The notes beneath the pieces were generated by a model. It had not been told where the DNA came from. It ran no database searches and worked only from the letters and a program-made list of their open reading frames with translations. Shown piece after piece: positions 46,919-59,067 of a stretch of DNA of 64,000 nucleotides. The stretch covers positions 81,858,358 through 81,922,357 of the forward strand of contig CM065814.1 of the NCBI GenBank assembly GCA_033398695.1, in the 5' to 3' direction. Position 1 is the stretch's first letter. Each line of letters starts with the position of its first letter. The DNA comes from Orobanche coerulescens. Its lineage: Eukaryota > Streptophyta > Magnoliopsida > Lamiales > Orobanchaceae. Both the position numbers and the translations under genes were made by a program.

Positions 46919-47368
46919 TGAAAAATGTGTGTGCCGCGGCGCACACCATTCGGGTCCATAAATGATGAAAAACGACCCGGGAAGAGAATAAAAGTAATAG
47001 GATTCAATAATTGAGAACAATAACACGAAATGGAAGTGCGGAAACCCCAAAACGGTGGTTCCGAGCAATGATTACAAGGGTTTGCCCAAAAATAGCACGA
47101 TTTGAACAAGGATGAGATTTGAAATGACATGAACTCCAATATCAACATCGACTAATGAAGCAATTATAACAATCTAGATAATATTCTCGTCTCAATTCTC
47201 AAACAAGGTTGAAACAATGAACGATATGGATACACGACTCAACATTAATTCGAATGGTGAACACTAATGAATGAATGTGAATGATGAATGGTTATTAATA
47301 AGTGATTTTTTTTTACAAAATGACAATTAACTGAATGGGAACGAATGAATTTATAATCGGGTATTATA
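46919..47368 (-). mobile_element. F-family LTR remnant
   Basis: It matches 26852-27319: GAAAAATGTGTGTGCCGCGG, then the GACCCGGGAAG block, GGTGGTTCCnAG, and the end GGGTATTATA. It starts inside the palindrome array and retains one palindrome (GTGCCGCGGCGCAC near 46929). The last palindrome of the other copy is missing here. Confidence 0.85.
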
Positions 47369-47625
47369 GAAGGCAAGGTGTAAGGCCGAAGAAAATGGCT
47401 CCACCTCCAAGACGGCATTCGTACTGGATTAATAATAATAACCCTGAATTTTACATGCATAATAATTATCATGGTTATAGCGACTACGTACCTGCCCCAC
47501 GTAGATACCACAAGAATGTACTTAATGTTCCCTACAGTAAACCAATTACTGTCAGGAAAATCTGGGTACCTAAAGCCACTAACATCCATGGACCCAACAA
47601 TCAAAAGGGACCTAAATCTACTTAA
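47369..47625 (+). pseudogene. Sirevirus gag C-terminal remnant
   Basis: It has a basic, N/P/R-rich stretch ending KIWVPKATNIHGPNNQKGPKST, of the kind that precedes the protease in Sirevirus (Maximus/SIRE1) Copia elements. It is truncated on the left by the F LTR remnant. The stop at 47623 is out of place relative to the downstream protease. Confidence 0.65.
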
Positions 47626-47629
47626 TTTA

Positions 47630-48176
47630 TTTGCATACAGGACATCTTAGAGAAGGACATCTAGTACTTCGACAGCGGATGTTCTCGGCACATGACAGGA
47701 GACAAAAGCAAGCTGTTAGATTACGTAGAAGGCCGCGGACCAAAAGTGCACTTCGGTGATAAATCTAAAGGAAGAACAAGAGGGAAGAGAACCCTGCTTG
47801 TAGGAAAATTCAAAGTCACCGATGTAGATTATGTTGAAGGCTTACAGTACAATCTACTTAGTATTAGCCAGTTCTGTAACAAATAGTTCTCCGTGAAATT
47901 CTATATAGATCACTGTAGAGTCAAGAACATCCTTACCAAAGAAGTTGTGCTCACAGGAAGCAGATCAGGTAATATGTATATTCCTTGTTTTGTTGCCAGA
48001 GGCACTGTAGATATAAGTTGGTTATGACACAAGAGGATGTCTCACATCAACTTCAAGACAATCAACAAGCTCTCCAGACAGGAATGGTTAGAGGATTGCC
48101 CAATGTGTCATTCTAAAAAGACAGCGTTTATGGACCCTGTCAGAAAGGCAAGCAAATCAAGACCACCCTAAAGAGC
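47630..48176 (+). pseudogene. Sirevirus protease and pre-integrase
   Basis: A protease with FDSGCSRHMTGDKSKL (active DSG present), DVDYVEGLQYNLLSISQFC, and then a pre-integrase region with HKRMSHINFKTINKL and CPMCHSKK can be read across stops near 47655, 47884, 48025 and a shift near 48115. These are typical Sirevirus sequences (CSRHMTG, LLSISQ). Confidence 0.75.
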
Positions 48177-49133
48177 AAATCCTACCTTTCCACTCACAGA
48201 GTTTTGGAAATGCTACACATAGATCTATACGGTCCTATAGACCCGGTAAGTTTGGGAGGTAAGAAATACTGTCTCGTTATTGTCGATGATTATTCTAGGT
48301 ATGCTTGGACAATCTTCCTAAGCAAGAAGAAGGAAACAACATCTAAGCTGCCCAAGAACCTGAGAAAGCTTCAAAATGAAAAAGGGTTGAGTATCGTGTC
48401 CATCCGTTCCGACAGAGGTACAGAATTCACTAACTGCTTTATAGAGCAATACTGTTCAGAAAATAGGATACAACACGAATACTCAGCTGCCCGTACACCT
48501 CAACAAAATGATGTTTTCGTGCGAAAGAACAGGACGCTAAAAGAAGCAACTAGGACCATGATTGCCGCTAGCAAGTTGCCACAGCGCTTCTGGGGAGAAG
48601 CCACCATTACAGCGTGCTATACACAAAACCGCTGTATCATCAACAAGCACCACAACAAAACAGCTTACGAGGTATGGAACAACAAAACTCCATTATTTTC
48701 GTACTTTCACATATTTGGATGCAGGTGTTACGTTTTGAAAAACAGGAAGGATCAACTTAGAACCTTCGATGAGAAGTCGGATGAAGGGATATTTGTAGGA
48801 TATCCTCTATTAGCAAAGCTTACAGGATCTTTTAATAAAAGGAAGCTAACAATTGAGGAACCAGTACATGTAGTGTTCGACGAGCCTCACCATGATCCTA
48901 CAGGAGTAGAAGAACTTACTCGGAACATCCAACAACTTTCCATTATTGATCCACCAACTCCTATAGAACCTGTCGTTGACCTAGAAATCAACCCCGCAGC
49001 TGTAAGAACTGAAGTAGATGAAGCCAATGCTGTACAAGTTGAAGCCAAAACTACAGCAACTCAAGATACAGTACGGGACGCCGAATTAGAACCCGATAGA
49101 AGATGGTTGAAAGATCACCACAGGAGTTGATCA
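48177..49133 (+). pseudogene. Sirevirus integrase and linker
   Basis: The open frame from 48204 shows MLHIDLYGPID (first D), VDDYSRYAWTIFL, RSDRGTEFTN (second D) and then NDVFVRKNRTLKEATRTM. The usual NGxxER box has become NDVFVR, so the catalytic glutamate is missing. FGCRCYVLKN and DEGIFVGY follow, then an acidic linker. It ends at a stop at 49128-49130. Confidence 0.82.
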
Positions 49134-49309
49134 TAGGAAGCATTGATGCTGGAGTATTTACCCGTAGGAGAATACAGAGTACACAAGGAAATATACTATA
49201 TGCGCAAGAAGAACCCGAGTCTGAGATATCTTCATTTCCTATATGGAAATCTCAATCTGAACTTAGACGACTTAATATGTGCACTATTGCTGTAATCTTA
49301 GCTTAATCC

Positions 49310-49611
49310 GAACCTCTTTCCACCAAAGAAGCTCTAGACAATTCTCATTGGATTACATCTATGGAAGAAGAGATTAATGGTTTGGAAAGAAACAATGTAT
49401 GGTATCTAGTACCCAGAACAACGCATCAATCCGTAATTGGAAAAAAATGGGTATTTAGAAACAAGAAGGATGGAAATGGACTCATTATCAGAAATAAATC
49501 CCGATTAGTCGCCCAAGGCTACAGACAGGAAGAAGGCATATACTACGATGAAACATTTGCCCCTGTAGCCAGACTAGAAGCCATCAGAATATTTTTAGCC
49601 TTTGCCTATTG
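49310..49611 (+). pseudogene. Sirevirus reverse transcriptase, first part
   Basis: [47 protein letters not shown] and [19 protein letters not shown] are the standard start of Copia reverse transcriptase. It breaks at AFAY, where a C-type LTR fragment is inserted or recombined. Confidence 0.82.
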
Positions 49612-50013
49612 TTTTTGTGATGTGATCGTTATCATTGTTGAGTATTATGGCTGACCCCATCGTGGGCTTTATCTTTTAGGTACTCGGAGTTCGAGCTAGT
49701 AGCGGTCGTGAAGGGATGAGCTTTCCGGTGATACTGGCTATGGCGTGATTGTTGGGATTGTGTATTATTTTCTGGTTTTTCTAATTCCGCTGCACATGTA
49801 TTTAATTATGTTTTTATCCGCTGTGTGTGTATGTTTGTAAATGGCTTTCGGTATTCTTCTGAATGTGTTTTTATCCGCCACGTGTGTGTACTTCAAAAGG
49901 GCCTTTTGACATTTTTAAACGGTTGCGAAAATGATTTTATCATTGTGGGTTCCAATGTGGGGCCCACGGCGCTGTAATATTCCCGTATGGTTTTGGGGGT
50001 TTTACAGAAAATG
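49612..50013 (+). mobile_element. C-type LTR 3' fragment inside Sirevirus RT
   Basis: From TGATGTGATCGTTATCATTG (about 49617) it follows 13754-14313 of the C LTR with internal deletions, to GGTTTTGGGGGTTTTACA (50006), plus GAAAATGG. Those extra bases also occur after the D LTR (GAAAATGGTATCAG) and are shared with the RT codons that follow, so the right junction has microhomology. No left LTR end or target duplication is seen. Confidence 0.8.
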
Positions 50014-51204
50014 GATGTCAAGAGTCCATTACTGAATGGAAACCTTGCCGAAGAAGTCTATGTTGAACAACCACCAGGGTTTGTCAATACAGAAGGCGGA
50101 TACCTCGTATCCAGGCTAAGGAAAGCACTGTATGGACTTAAGCAAGCACCTAGAGCATGGTATGAGACCCTGTCCCTGTATCTAACCGATAATGGATTAG
50201 AGAAAGGTGCTGTGGACAAGACCCTATTTAAAATACAGGAAGATGATTACCTCCTGATGGTTCAAATATATGTAGATGATATAATATTTGGTTCAACTAA
50301 AAGGTTCTCTCATCTCATGCAAAGTTAATTTGAAATGAGTATGATGGGAGAACTTAGTTATTTCCTAGGATTACAGGTAAAGCAGTTGCCTACATGGATA
50401 TTCATCAACCAGGAAAAATACAGCAAGGAGCTTCTCAACAAGTTTGGAATGAACACTTCCAAATCATCGTCAACCCCCATGAGCACTTTCGTGCAAATTA
50501 GTGCTGACGAAGCTGGAAATCCGATTGATCAATTACTCTACAGGAAGCTTATTGGCTCACTCCTGTACCTAATGGCTAGCAGGCCCGATATCCAGTTTGC
50601 TGTAGGAGTGTGTGCGCGATATCAAATAGCACCTAAAGAATCACACTTCACAACAGCCAAACGAATTCTGAAATACATCAAAGGAACAGTCGATGTAGGA
50701 CTATGGTATCATAAAGAAGGCAGATTCGATCTAGTTGGCTACAGCGAATCGGATCTCGGAGGCTGCAAGCTAGATAGGAAGTGTACAAGCGGAACTTGTC
50801 ACTTTCTTGGACCTAGACTTCTATCTTGGTTCAGTAAGAAGCAATTGGCAAACTCGCTTTCCACGGCAGAATCAGAATACTATGCTGCTGGTAGTTGCTG
50901 TATGCAGATCCTTTGGATGCAACAACAGCTGCCAGATTATGGAATTGAAGCCAAGGAAACACCGATTATGTGCGATAACTCGAGTGCCATTGCAATAACG
51001 CACAACCCTGTATTGCACTCGCGCACAAATCACATCAATATGAAGCATCACTTCATTAGGAATCACGTTGAGAACAAAGATGTTCGGATCGAGAAAGTTC
51101 ATACAGATATCCAGTTAGCCGACATCTTCACCAAACCTCTTAGTATAACAAGATTCTGTATGCTTCGACAAGAATTGGGTTTGCTACAGTCTGACTCCCT
51201 GTAA
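50008..51204 (+). pseudogene. Sirevirus reverse transcriptase (rest) and RNase H
   Basis: MDVKSPLLNGNLAEEVYVEQPPGF, YGLKQAPRAWYETL and YVDDIIFGSTK (catalytic YVDD intact, about 50269) run to a stop at 50326. A separate open stretch of 289 codons from 50335 has MGELSYFLGLQVKQ, SLLYLMASRPDIQFAV, STAESEYYAAGSCC (RNase H) and ADIFTKPLS. It ends at 51202-51204. Domain order and motifs fit the Maximus/SIRE lineage. Confidence 0.87.
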
Positions 51205-51227
51205 GTTTTTAATGCTTTCACTCAACA

Positions 51228-51460
51228 ATTGAGGGGGAATGCTGTAAGACCTACGAATACAGTATCCACCGATAATTATATGTACACTAAGACATTCCAA
51301 ACAGCACTGTAGGAACAAAGCGACATGAACTATCCTACAGCTGACGTGTGCAATAATTAAGGGGGAATACAATATGACCCATGAATACAGTAGTAATCCG
51401 AAAATTGCTGTATGAAATTGAATCTCATATGTACCTTTTAAGGGGAAACGCTGTATTTTT
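51228..51460 (+). repeat. Three polypurine-tract-like repeats after Sirevirus pol
   Basis: TTGAGGGGGAAT (51229-51240), TAAGGGGGAATAC (51358-51370) and TTAAGGGGAAACG (51438-51450) are each followed by a variant of GCTGTA...nGAATACAG. Multiple polypurine tracts in this place are a known Sirevirus trait. A fourth lies at 55599 beside the LTR. Confidence 0.75.
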
Positions 51461-51833
51461 GCGGATACAGCACATACTATGAAATTCAATTAATATTAAA
51501 TTCTAATATTCTATTTATTTCAAAACAACTTTGAGTCCACGTGCCCTGTTTTTAAAGTCAAACGTCTTTTGCATTAAATGCTTTACACGACATATGGACA
51601 ATAGTATTTCAAAAGCCGCAATTTTTCAAATTATTTTATAATTTCTCACCGCCATTTCGGGCAATAAGGGAAGATGAAACGATAGATGTGGGACCCAGTA
51701 TCAATTAAAAAACGGATGGATAAGATATATCTGTTACACTCAGTCCATCCTAATCGTTCATTTAAAACGACGGTTCCCATCCCTTAAATCTGACCATTCA
51801 TTATTATGAAAACCCTAAATCTTCCCACCGCCC

Positions 51834-51845
51834 AAATATAAAAGG
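51834..51845 (+). promoter_or_regulatory. Possible TATA box before the env-like ORF
   Basis: AAATATAAAAGG lies 135 bp upstream of the ATG at 51977. The downstream leader is pyrimidine-rich. Sequence-based guess only. Confidence 0.4.
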
Positions 51846-51976
51846 ACTGTTTATGCCTCTTTTGACTCTTTACGCTTTCTGCAATTAAACGAGTCTTTGT
51901 GCAAACAGCCTACAGTTTACTGCAAATTTTACTGCAACTTTCTTTGAATCTTACTTCTTTTCTTCAAGAAACTACG

Positions 51977-54600
51977 ATGGCATCATCACAGACTTCCTCT
52001 ACATCTCTCAAAAAGACCGCCACCATCATCGACCGAAGGATCTTTGCAAGATCCGTGGTTGTCGAGCGAGTTCATACTGAAGGAGACGATGTCAAATCAA
52101 TAGAGATCATCGTTTCGATGAATCGCCAACAAGGCCTCTATCGCCTTGGAAGTCACATCCCTGAGCGCTACGATGTTCAAATGGTTGAAGAATTCTACCT
52201 TAACGCTGATGTCCGTTTCTTTTCTTTTGCACAGGGAGGAAATGTCGCCGACATCACTGTTATCATCCGCGGAGTGGAGATCTGCGTGGACCAAGCACTG
52301 CTTCAAAATCTGTATAGGATCCCTGCTGATGGCCTATCCATGGAGGAACTTGAGACCTTTGGGTCCCAAGAAATCCTCACCAAATATTGGCAATTGTTCA
52401 CTGGTTCAGTATTGGACGAGGATGTCCATGTTTCTTGTCATAAGAAATGTTTTTGTCTTCCTTTTGTTTACTTACACGATTTCTGTTGTCGTGTAATTGA
52501 AAATCGAATAGGTGCTTTTGAGATGTGCACCAACCTAAGATTTTGGATGATGGTCGCCATCATGTCCTGTGAGAAGGTCAATTGGTGCCAGATCGTTCTC
52601 AAGAGGCTGCAAGAAGAAGTTTCAAAACCCATCTCTTAGAAAAAGTCCTTTGGACTGTTTCTTAAAAATGTTATGACAAAATGCGGTTTTCTGCAGGCGG
52701 AAGAAACGAACAAAATAACTTCATGCAAATATTCGGAAGCTCCAAGCCCTGTGTCTTCAGCAAGCAATATCTGATTGCTAACAGGCCATTTGTCCGAACC
52801 CTGCCCCTTTCTGGTTATCTAAGGGATATGACTCCGAAGTCCGGGAGCGAGGAGACTTCAAATAAAAGAAAGATATCTCACAGCAAAACTCCCGTTGCTG
52901 GTGAGAAGACGCAAAGGAAGCTAAGGAGGCTCACAAAGTTAAAACTACAGAGATTACAGAAATCTCCGAAGATGCTCCTTCAACGGCCCAAACCATCGTA
53001 TCAAATCCCCTGGGCACAACCCCTGTGGAAGAGATAGCTGCTACGGTGTAAACAGTAGATCCCGAGCCATTGACGGCAACGACGGATATACAGCAATCTG
53101 CCAACTTGAGACTCCAGCGAGTCGGATGCCCCTTTGGAGCCAATAGCCACATCCCCTGTACGGGATCCCTCTCCAATACAGGAACCCACACCTGTAGTGG
53201 AACCCTTGCATACAGCGGACCCATGCGATGTACGCAGCCCCTCCCTGGACACCAGCATTAACAAAACTTTACTTTCTATGCAAATCAAGCAGGCATACGA
53301 ATGTTTTGTCCAATGGAAAGCTTACAGGCTTGCTCCATACAACACCTTGTACAATTGGAGCTAATGGAGCGAAGATGAAATGTTTGTTTTGGAAGTGACG
53401 AACTCTCAAAGTGTTGAAGTCCTGATCTAATGGGACAGCCTTTACTGTAAGTAGTTGATATCGAGCCATCTCTTGGACAAATCCGATGCTCGAAAGAAGG
53501 AAAAATCTCACTTCGTGGAAACACTTCCAATCAGTCCAACATCTGACCACAACTCAGACGACGATGTCGCCGCCTTCTAGGCTGGTCTGAGGATGAGTCG
53601 TGAAGACGCAAGCGAACAGAACTTCTCCCGGACACAACATCAACAAGGTGAAGAGACATCAAGTCACCACCAGTCCCCTTCCCAACAGCGAGAAAATGTT
53701 CACGACAGCGAGGAATCAATCCCTCCTGTCGTGGAGGAACAACAAGTTTCTCAATAGGCATCCAAGCCTGTCGCCACTCAGCCCGAAAATGAAGCCCATG
53801 CCATCCCGAAGAAGGAATCAGTCCCTCTGCCGGAGCCGGCAGAAGCTGAGAGACAGCAGGAGGAATCAGTCCCTCCTGTACCAATGTCTACCACATCCAT
53901 TCCGTAACAGGAGGATTTGTCCCTCATGTTGCCGTGCCTATATCTAATGCTCCCGCACCTTCATCTATTACAATGGAATCCGACGACGGTATCTTACCTG
54001 AGGATGAACCACAATGGCCACCATCTCATGTAGTCGTCAGACAGCTGAACGGAGCTGAAGATTTTACCCAACCTGACTCTCCCCAACCAGTGCTAACAAC
54101 GAGCAACTGCATGCTCTTGGCCGACAAGCAGTTTTCCTACAGGACGCTGTTAATGCCCTGCATGCTGTCGAAAAAGAAATTGATTGGTTGCATCAATATA
54201 TCATTAAAGAAATGACCGGTGTCCGGCACGAAGTGTTAAAAGTGGAAGAAGCCTTCCGTATTTGCCCACCGTCTTCAAACAGGCACTCAACCAACTTCAA
54301 CAGTGCTAGGAGCAGATCCTGAAGGAAGAACAAGCAAATCTTCGTATTTCTGAGGCCAAGACAGCATCCGCTCTTATTGAATCCGGTTCCCAGCTTCGAG
54401 CACATGACAAAAAGATTCAAGATATGTCGCAGGTGCTCAACTCCCTAGTTGATAAAATGTCAAGTTTTGAGACCAAACAGGACGATGCTTTGAAGATCCT
54501 CGAACATCTTGATGAGAAGGTATCTTACCTTGGTGAGGCCAAAAAGGGGGAAGAGGCCAGAGAAGCTGCGAAGAGAATAAGGCTCGAGTAAGAAAAGGAG
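51977..54600 (+). pseudogene. Sirevirus env-like region, broken
   Basis: Some Sireviruses (SIRE1 of soybean is the type) carry an extra ORF between pol and the 3' LTR, called env-like although its function is unproven. Here the first open part (ATG 51977 to stop 52637) codes for MASSQTSSTSLKKTATIIDRRI..., a globular region with no clear signal peptide or transmembrane helix. Decayed frames follow (52681-53037, 53070-53930, 53934-54215). They are proline/serine-rich with repeated EESVPP-like units, then a long acidic and lysine-rich stretch (SQVLNSLVDKM, ALKILEHLDEKV) likely to form a coiled coil. Many stops and shifts make it a pseudogene. Confidence 0.65.
53700..53925 (+). repeat. Short repeats in the env-like region
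   Basis: GAATCAATCCCTCCTGT, GAATCAGTCCCTCTGCC, GAATCAGTCCCTCCTGT and GGATTTGTCCCTCATGT occur about 50-70 bases apart. In one frame they read (E)ESVPP(V). They point to an expanded proline-rich linker. Confidence 0.6.
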
Positions 54601-55598
54601 ATGGAAGCTGCATTTGGAGACAGCATTACTGCTAAAATTTCTCGATTATCATCTCCTACTCACAATGTTAGGATATAGGGAGCTCGTTCGGAATTTCACG
54701 ACCCTAAATTTCCCTGGAAAAACCTCGTGGATAAGCCGCAAATAATAAATCTCCCAGCCAACCGACAACCGACACCCGACTAGATAAAGAATTGGAGGAA
54801 GACTGAACTGTTAAGATAGTTTGTAGTTCTTATCAGGGAATCCTTAATATTCAACAGTTGCAAGACGCTGCAGGAAGATGCTGAGGAATTCAAAAAGAGG
54901 TTGGACGAAGGATCGCTCCCCCTACGGCAAAAGATGAAATCCAAGCACAGGCAAGGAGATTTGGTTACCCACCCGAAAGATTGGATCCTTGTGTTCGATA
55001 AATCTTATGATGGACAAGCCATATACTTATATCGAAAAACGGATGCATTACAAAACTGGTGGAGAGGAACCAAGAACGACCCAAAAAGGCCTTGGAGGCA
55101 CTCTGACTACAGGAGTTAGCTTAAATATTCTTCCTATAATTTTTTTTTTGAAACAGCAAATCTTGTAATCCTTGCTCAAATATCAATAAAATATTTTTTT
55201 GTATTGAAAGATTATAAATCGTAATCTACCGTGTTCCTGTATGATCACATAATTCAATTCATTTGCTTAAATCAAACAAGTATGAAAACTTGTTAAATAT
55301 ATAAAACTGTAAGAACTTGTCTGCGAATAGTTCATAGATTAAGTTGTATGTATCTAGATTACGCTGTAAGATTGTGCCTGCGCGCCAATCATAAGTTTAA
55401 GATGTAATACTCTTTCCTTTCAAAGTTGAACTCGCCTGCGAGCAGTTCATAGTATTAGACAATTTGCTGAAAGCCAGAACATTCTACAGAAGACCAAAAA
55501 GACTGCCCTCCTGTAAGATGTTTCAATGGTTTCAAGGTTTTGGCACCATCAAGAATGTTTGGAAAACATCAAAAGGACTTGGAGACTTGACAATTATC
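54601..55598 (+). other. Sirevirus non-coding 3' region
   Basis: It starts with a decayed end of the env-like frame. A short open piece, 54901-55119 (WRGTKNDPKRPWRHSDYRS), may be its last part. An AT-rich stretch follows with repeated GCGAnnAGTTCATAG (near 55324 and 55437). No other gene is seen. Confidence 0.5.
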
Positions 55599-55612
55599 AA
55601 AAAGGGGGAAAT
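55599..55612 (+). other. Sirevirus polypurine tract
   Basis: AAAAAGGGGGAAAT directly precedes TGTTGGGATAAAAC. This is the canonical Sirevirus arrangement. Confidence 0.85.
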
Positions 55613-56368
55613 TGTTGGGATAAAACAATCCTGTATCGAAGTTTTGATAAAGTGCCAACATACAGCAAATCAGCTGTCTCGGAAGACGATCGAAGTTGTT
55701 GAAATAATCAATCCTGTATCAAAGTCTTCTCATAATGCCAACATACATCAAAATTATAAAGATCCATCATACAGCAAAGAGACTCATATGTCTATATGAC
55801 GCTAAGTATGGAAGCTGTCCCGAAATGATCATACAGCATCCTTCCATGCAGTATCAGTCTAAGATAGCCTACAGCACATAGCCTACAGCAATATGTTGGA
55901 TACGGCATCCAGGCTGAAAGTATTGAGATCTTCAATACTTATCCAAACAAGACTTAAAACCGTTGGAATGGAATCTGCCTTATTTGCTAAAGTCAAGTCC
56001 CGTTTGAAAAGAAGTATTTAAATACTGAAAGGATAAAGTAATTAAATACTAATCTGACAGAGATCTTCAAACAAGGAGCAAAAACCAGATCGTGCTTTAT
56101 TCAAATAAATCATCCCGTTGGAACGGACTTTTGCTCAACGGATCTTTCTCAACGGATCTATTCCAAGAAGGCTATATATACCCCCTAGAGTTTGAAGATC
56201 AGAGATACAAAGATACAATCAGAAATATACAAGACATACACGAGTGAATACTTGATCATATACGAACAAAGAATCATACTCGAGCTTACACAATACATCA
56301 ATATTTCCATTAAACGAAAATACGACAACTGAAAGACAAAACAACAAGACTTCACCAAATGCTCAACA
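55613..56368 (+). mobile_element. Sirevirus 3' LTR, 756 bp
   Basis: It starts TGTTGGGATAAAAC and probably ends GCTCAACA, giving the terminal inverted repeat TGTTG/CAACA. It contains many ACAGCA and CTGTAT words. A TATA box (CTATATATACC, about 56170) lies within it. The 5' LTR has been lost. Confidence 0.75.
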
Positions 56369-58314
56369 CAGGTCTTCATGTGATTAGTATCGTCGTATTC
56401 CATCATCCTTCGTACCGATCCTGTGATTCTCTCCTCAGCAACCTACATGTACCTGGACGCAATACAGACATCCACCCCCCGAATACTTGGGGGTTGGCAA
56501 AACTCCACTGTTTTGCTAGTGCAAGTATAAAGTACAAATACGAGCTATACACAACATACTCCAAGAATAACTTAATTAATTCCACGATTCAACCCAATGA
56601 AGACTTCCCGAGATATTTCACTAGATAAAATAGTTCAAACCGTAAAAAGATGGAGTGAGACATGTAGACACTTTGAAAAAGCATTTACAAAGTCTCGGGA
56701 GTTTTAGAAAGACATTGAACTAATGAATCCTCAACTTATCAAAAACCACATAAGGACACGGGCCAAAGAATTGTTTTTTCAAAAATACCAATCCGGTCAC
56801 AAAACACGGGGTCTACGACCCAATCATCCCCATCACATACTCGAGTGAATAACCCAATGGTCAAACTCGATACACAACCAAACCACAATGCATGAAAACA
56901 ATCACAGGGCCTGTATCCTTATGTCAAAATATCTCAACCAAGAAACGAATCATATATGATGCTATATTGGTGCCATTCTAACCAAGTACCAAGACCTTAC
57001 GTATGACATATCTCACACCGAGAATGAAAGCATTGTGATATTCCGGACATATCACAATTATCGAAAACAACAACATGCCATAATCATCAATACAATATAA
57101 CCTCCCGAGCTGTACTGGCACTGTACCCACAAGGGATACACACCCCAGAGAGTCCTCGTCAGGCCCTCCCCAGTGTACAACCCAACCGAGTGATCCGCCG
57201 AACTCAGAGTCTAAACAGATCCCAGGGGACCCTTGCTGGTTTTACTCGGCTCACACACAACTCAATAATCACATGGCACAAATCACAATCACCAAAAACA
57301 CATTCCCCCGGAGTACATCAAATGTAAATTAAGGTATTTGCTAGGAATGACCACTATATCCTGACACATATTCACAACCAACATTATATAACATCGCATA
57401 CTCATCAATAAACACACATAACCACACACACATACACACCTCTTGCCTAAAGACATAATCTTTAAGTCCACTACCGGTATAATCACACACAACGTTACTA
57501 TACGCAACCAAGGCATCCCCATGCACAACACTAATATATATTCTTAGAACAACACATTCATTCACAATCACACAAGTAGATCTTTGTGAAAGCTTTTATC
57601 AAGAATATATCGATTCTTTTGTAAGTTCATTAAAAACATTTCAATCGCACACATAGTCAAATTACCAACTATTACGGATACGAAACATGAAATGTATAGG
57701 AAAGATACTTGCCTCGATAATTGATATCGGATACTCCGATGAACACGGCTCAATCGGGAAACCTCGAACACCCACAATACTTCGGGCGGAAACAACGATA
57801 AGGCGATCGATCGGGAAATGACGAACGGAAGAGTTTGGACTCGGGTTCTTCGCAAGGAACCTGACCCTAACATTATATCATCAATAATCAATGATTATAC
57901 GAGTAAGAATAATCGTAGACACCCGAAACCTCCCTCTAAGAACTTATATTGAACACCTTATATGCATAAATTTGGAGCTCAACAAAACGATGAATCAAAG
58001 GCAATAATACCATGAAATAATAATATAAACGACATAATGTAACTCAATTTATGATTATACATCAGTAATCTGAGTTAACACGTCTCGAACGGACGAAATC
58101 TATCAAGATCCCCAAATTTCCCAAAATTAAGATTTTAGGAAAACTAACCTTGATTCGCTGGATTGAAGGATGTTATGGGATGATCAATCGATGACATAAG
58201 TTTAGGAACTTCATGGATTAATTGTTTAACATCATGCCTTCGAGTTACCCAAGGCCCCAGCCGCGGAAGAGAATAAGGGAAATGGGAAAAATAACTGAAA
58301 CTTGACTGCTCGAC

Positions 58315-58324
58315 CATATATATG
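58315..58324 (-). promoter_or_regulatory. TATA box of second H LTR
   Basis: CATATATATG lies 12 bp from the first palindrome, as expected by comparison with the other H LTR. Confidence 0.5.
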
Positions 58325-58335
58325 CTGGTGCGCAC

Positions 58336-58763
58336 TAGCGTGCGCTAGGCTTCTGAGCTAGCGCACGCTAACGGGCAGTCTTGGTCGAGAACGTTCGGCC
58401 GGGGCCTGCCATCATGCGCTAGACATATGCGCTGTCGGCCTGAGCCGCAATCCAGAGACTCCTTGTCCGACCTCGGTAGCGCGCGCTTTGCGGGTGCTTG
58501 CTCGCGCTAGTCGACCCGTCCAAAACTTCCTGGACTAAACTGCTCGGCCAGGTAGCGTGCACTGGGCGGCCGATAGCGTGCACTGCATCTGCCGATTAGC
58601 GCGCGCAACGACCATCGGTAGCGTGCGCTACCTGCCGATCCTTCCCGAATCCAGAACCTCAGAACCTCACTGCCCAGCCCGATAGCGTGCGTTGGTCGGC
58701 CGGTTAGCGTGCGCTATACCTGTCGAGTTAGCGCGCGCAGCCTTCCGATAGTAGCATGCGCTA
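58336..58763. repeat. Palindrome array, TAGCGTGCGCTA type, in second H LTR
   Basis: About fourteen copies or decayed copies occur: TAGCGTGCGCTA (58336), TAGCGCACGCTA (58359), CATGCGCTAG (about 58413), TAGCGCGCGCTT (about 58477), TAGCGTGCACTG (58553, 58573), TAGCGTGCGCTA (58619), TAGCGTGCGTTG (about 58683), TAGCGTGCGCTA (58704), TAGCATGCGCTA (58752). Pairs and quartets are separated by spacers with TCCAGA or TCCAGGAA words. It is less regular than the first H array. Confidence 0.8.
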
Positions 58764-59067
58764 TGCCGGTTCCTGCCGCACCTGTCCTGCCAGCGTCCGC
58801 ACCCATCTGGATAGTACCCTCACCCGTCCAGCAAGTGCCCGCACGACATGACTCGACGACTTGATTATCCGAAAATGCATGGAACGAACACGACAAAATG
58901 CTAGTGGACCACATCATCGATCCTAAATGGAAACGATGGATAACAAATCACCACATACGGTCACAAACACAAAATTAGTCGTCGAGAAAATAATATCGGC
59001 GCTCGGCAATCGGGTAATATCCAAAGAAAAACACAAAATAACTGGAACGAGAATCGCGGGCATTACA

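Larger units (their letters stand above)
56369..59067 (-). mobile_element. H-family Ty3/Gypsy LTR, minus orientation, second copy
   Basis: The right end is GCGGGCATTACA. The left part matches 1782-1890 (ATCCACCCCCCGA, GGGGGTTrGCAAAA, TTTTGCTAGTGCAAGTA). A weak match to ACTAGTATCCT of G near 56391 suggests the LTR continues to the Sirevirus end. No polypurine tract lies right of it, so it is a 5' or solo LTR. It lacks the 95- and 77-bp duplications of the first copy. Confidence 0.7.

Noticed and set aside
49612..50013. That this is the missing 3' part of the C element interrupted at 14868
   Set aside because: It is embedded in Sirevirus RT on both sides, has internal deletions relative to C and no D sequence beside it, so it is a separate fragment.
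1782..59067. That the two H LTRs (1782-4271 and 56369-59067) are the two ends of one element enclosing the nest
   Set aside because: Both are minus-strand H LTRs, but no H polypurine tract lies right of the second and no primer-binding site or H interior was found. Independent copies are equally likely, so I did not join them.
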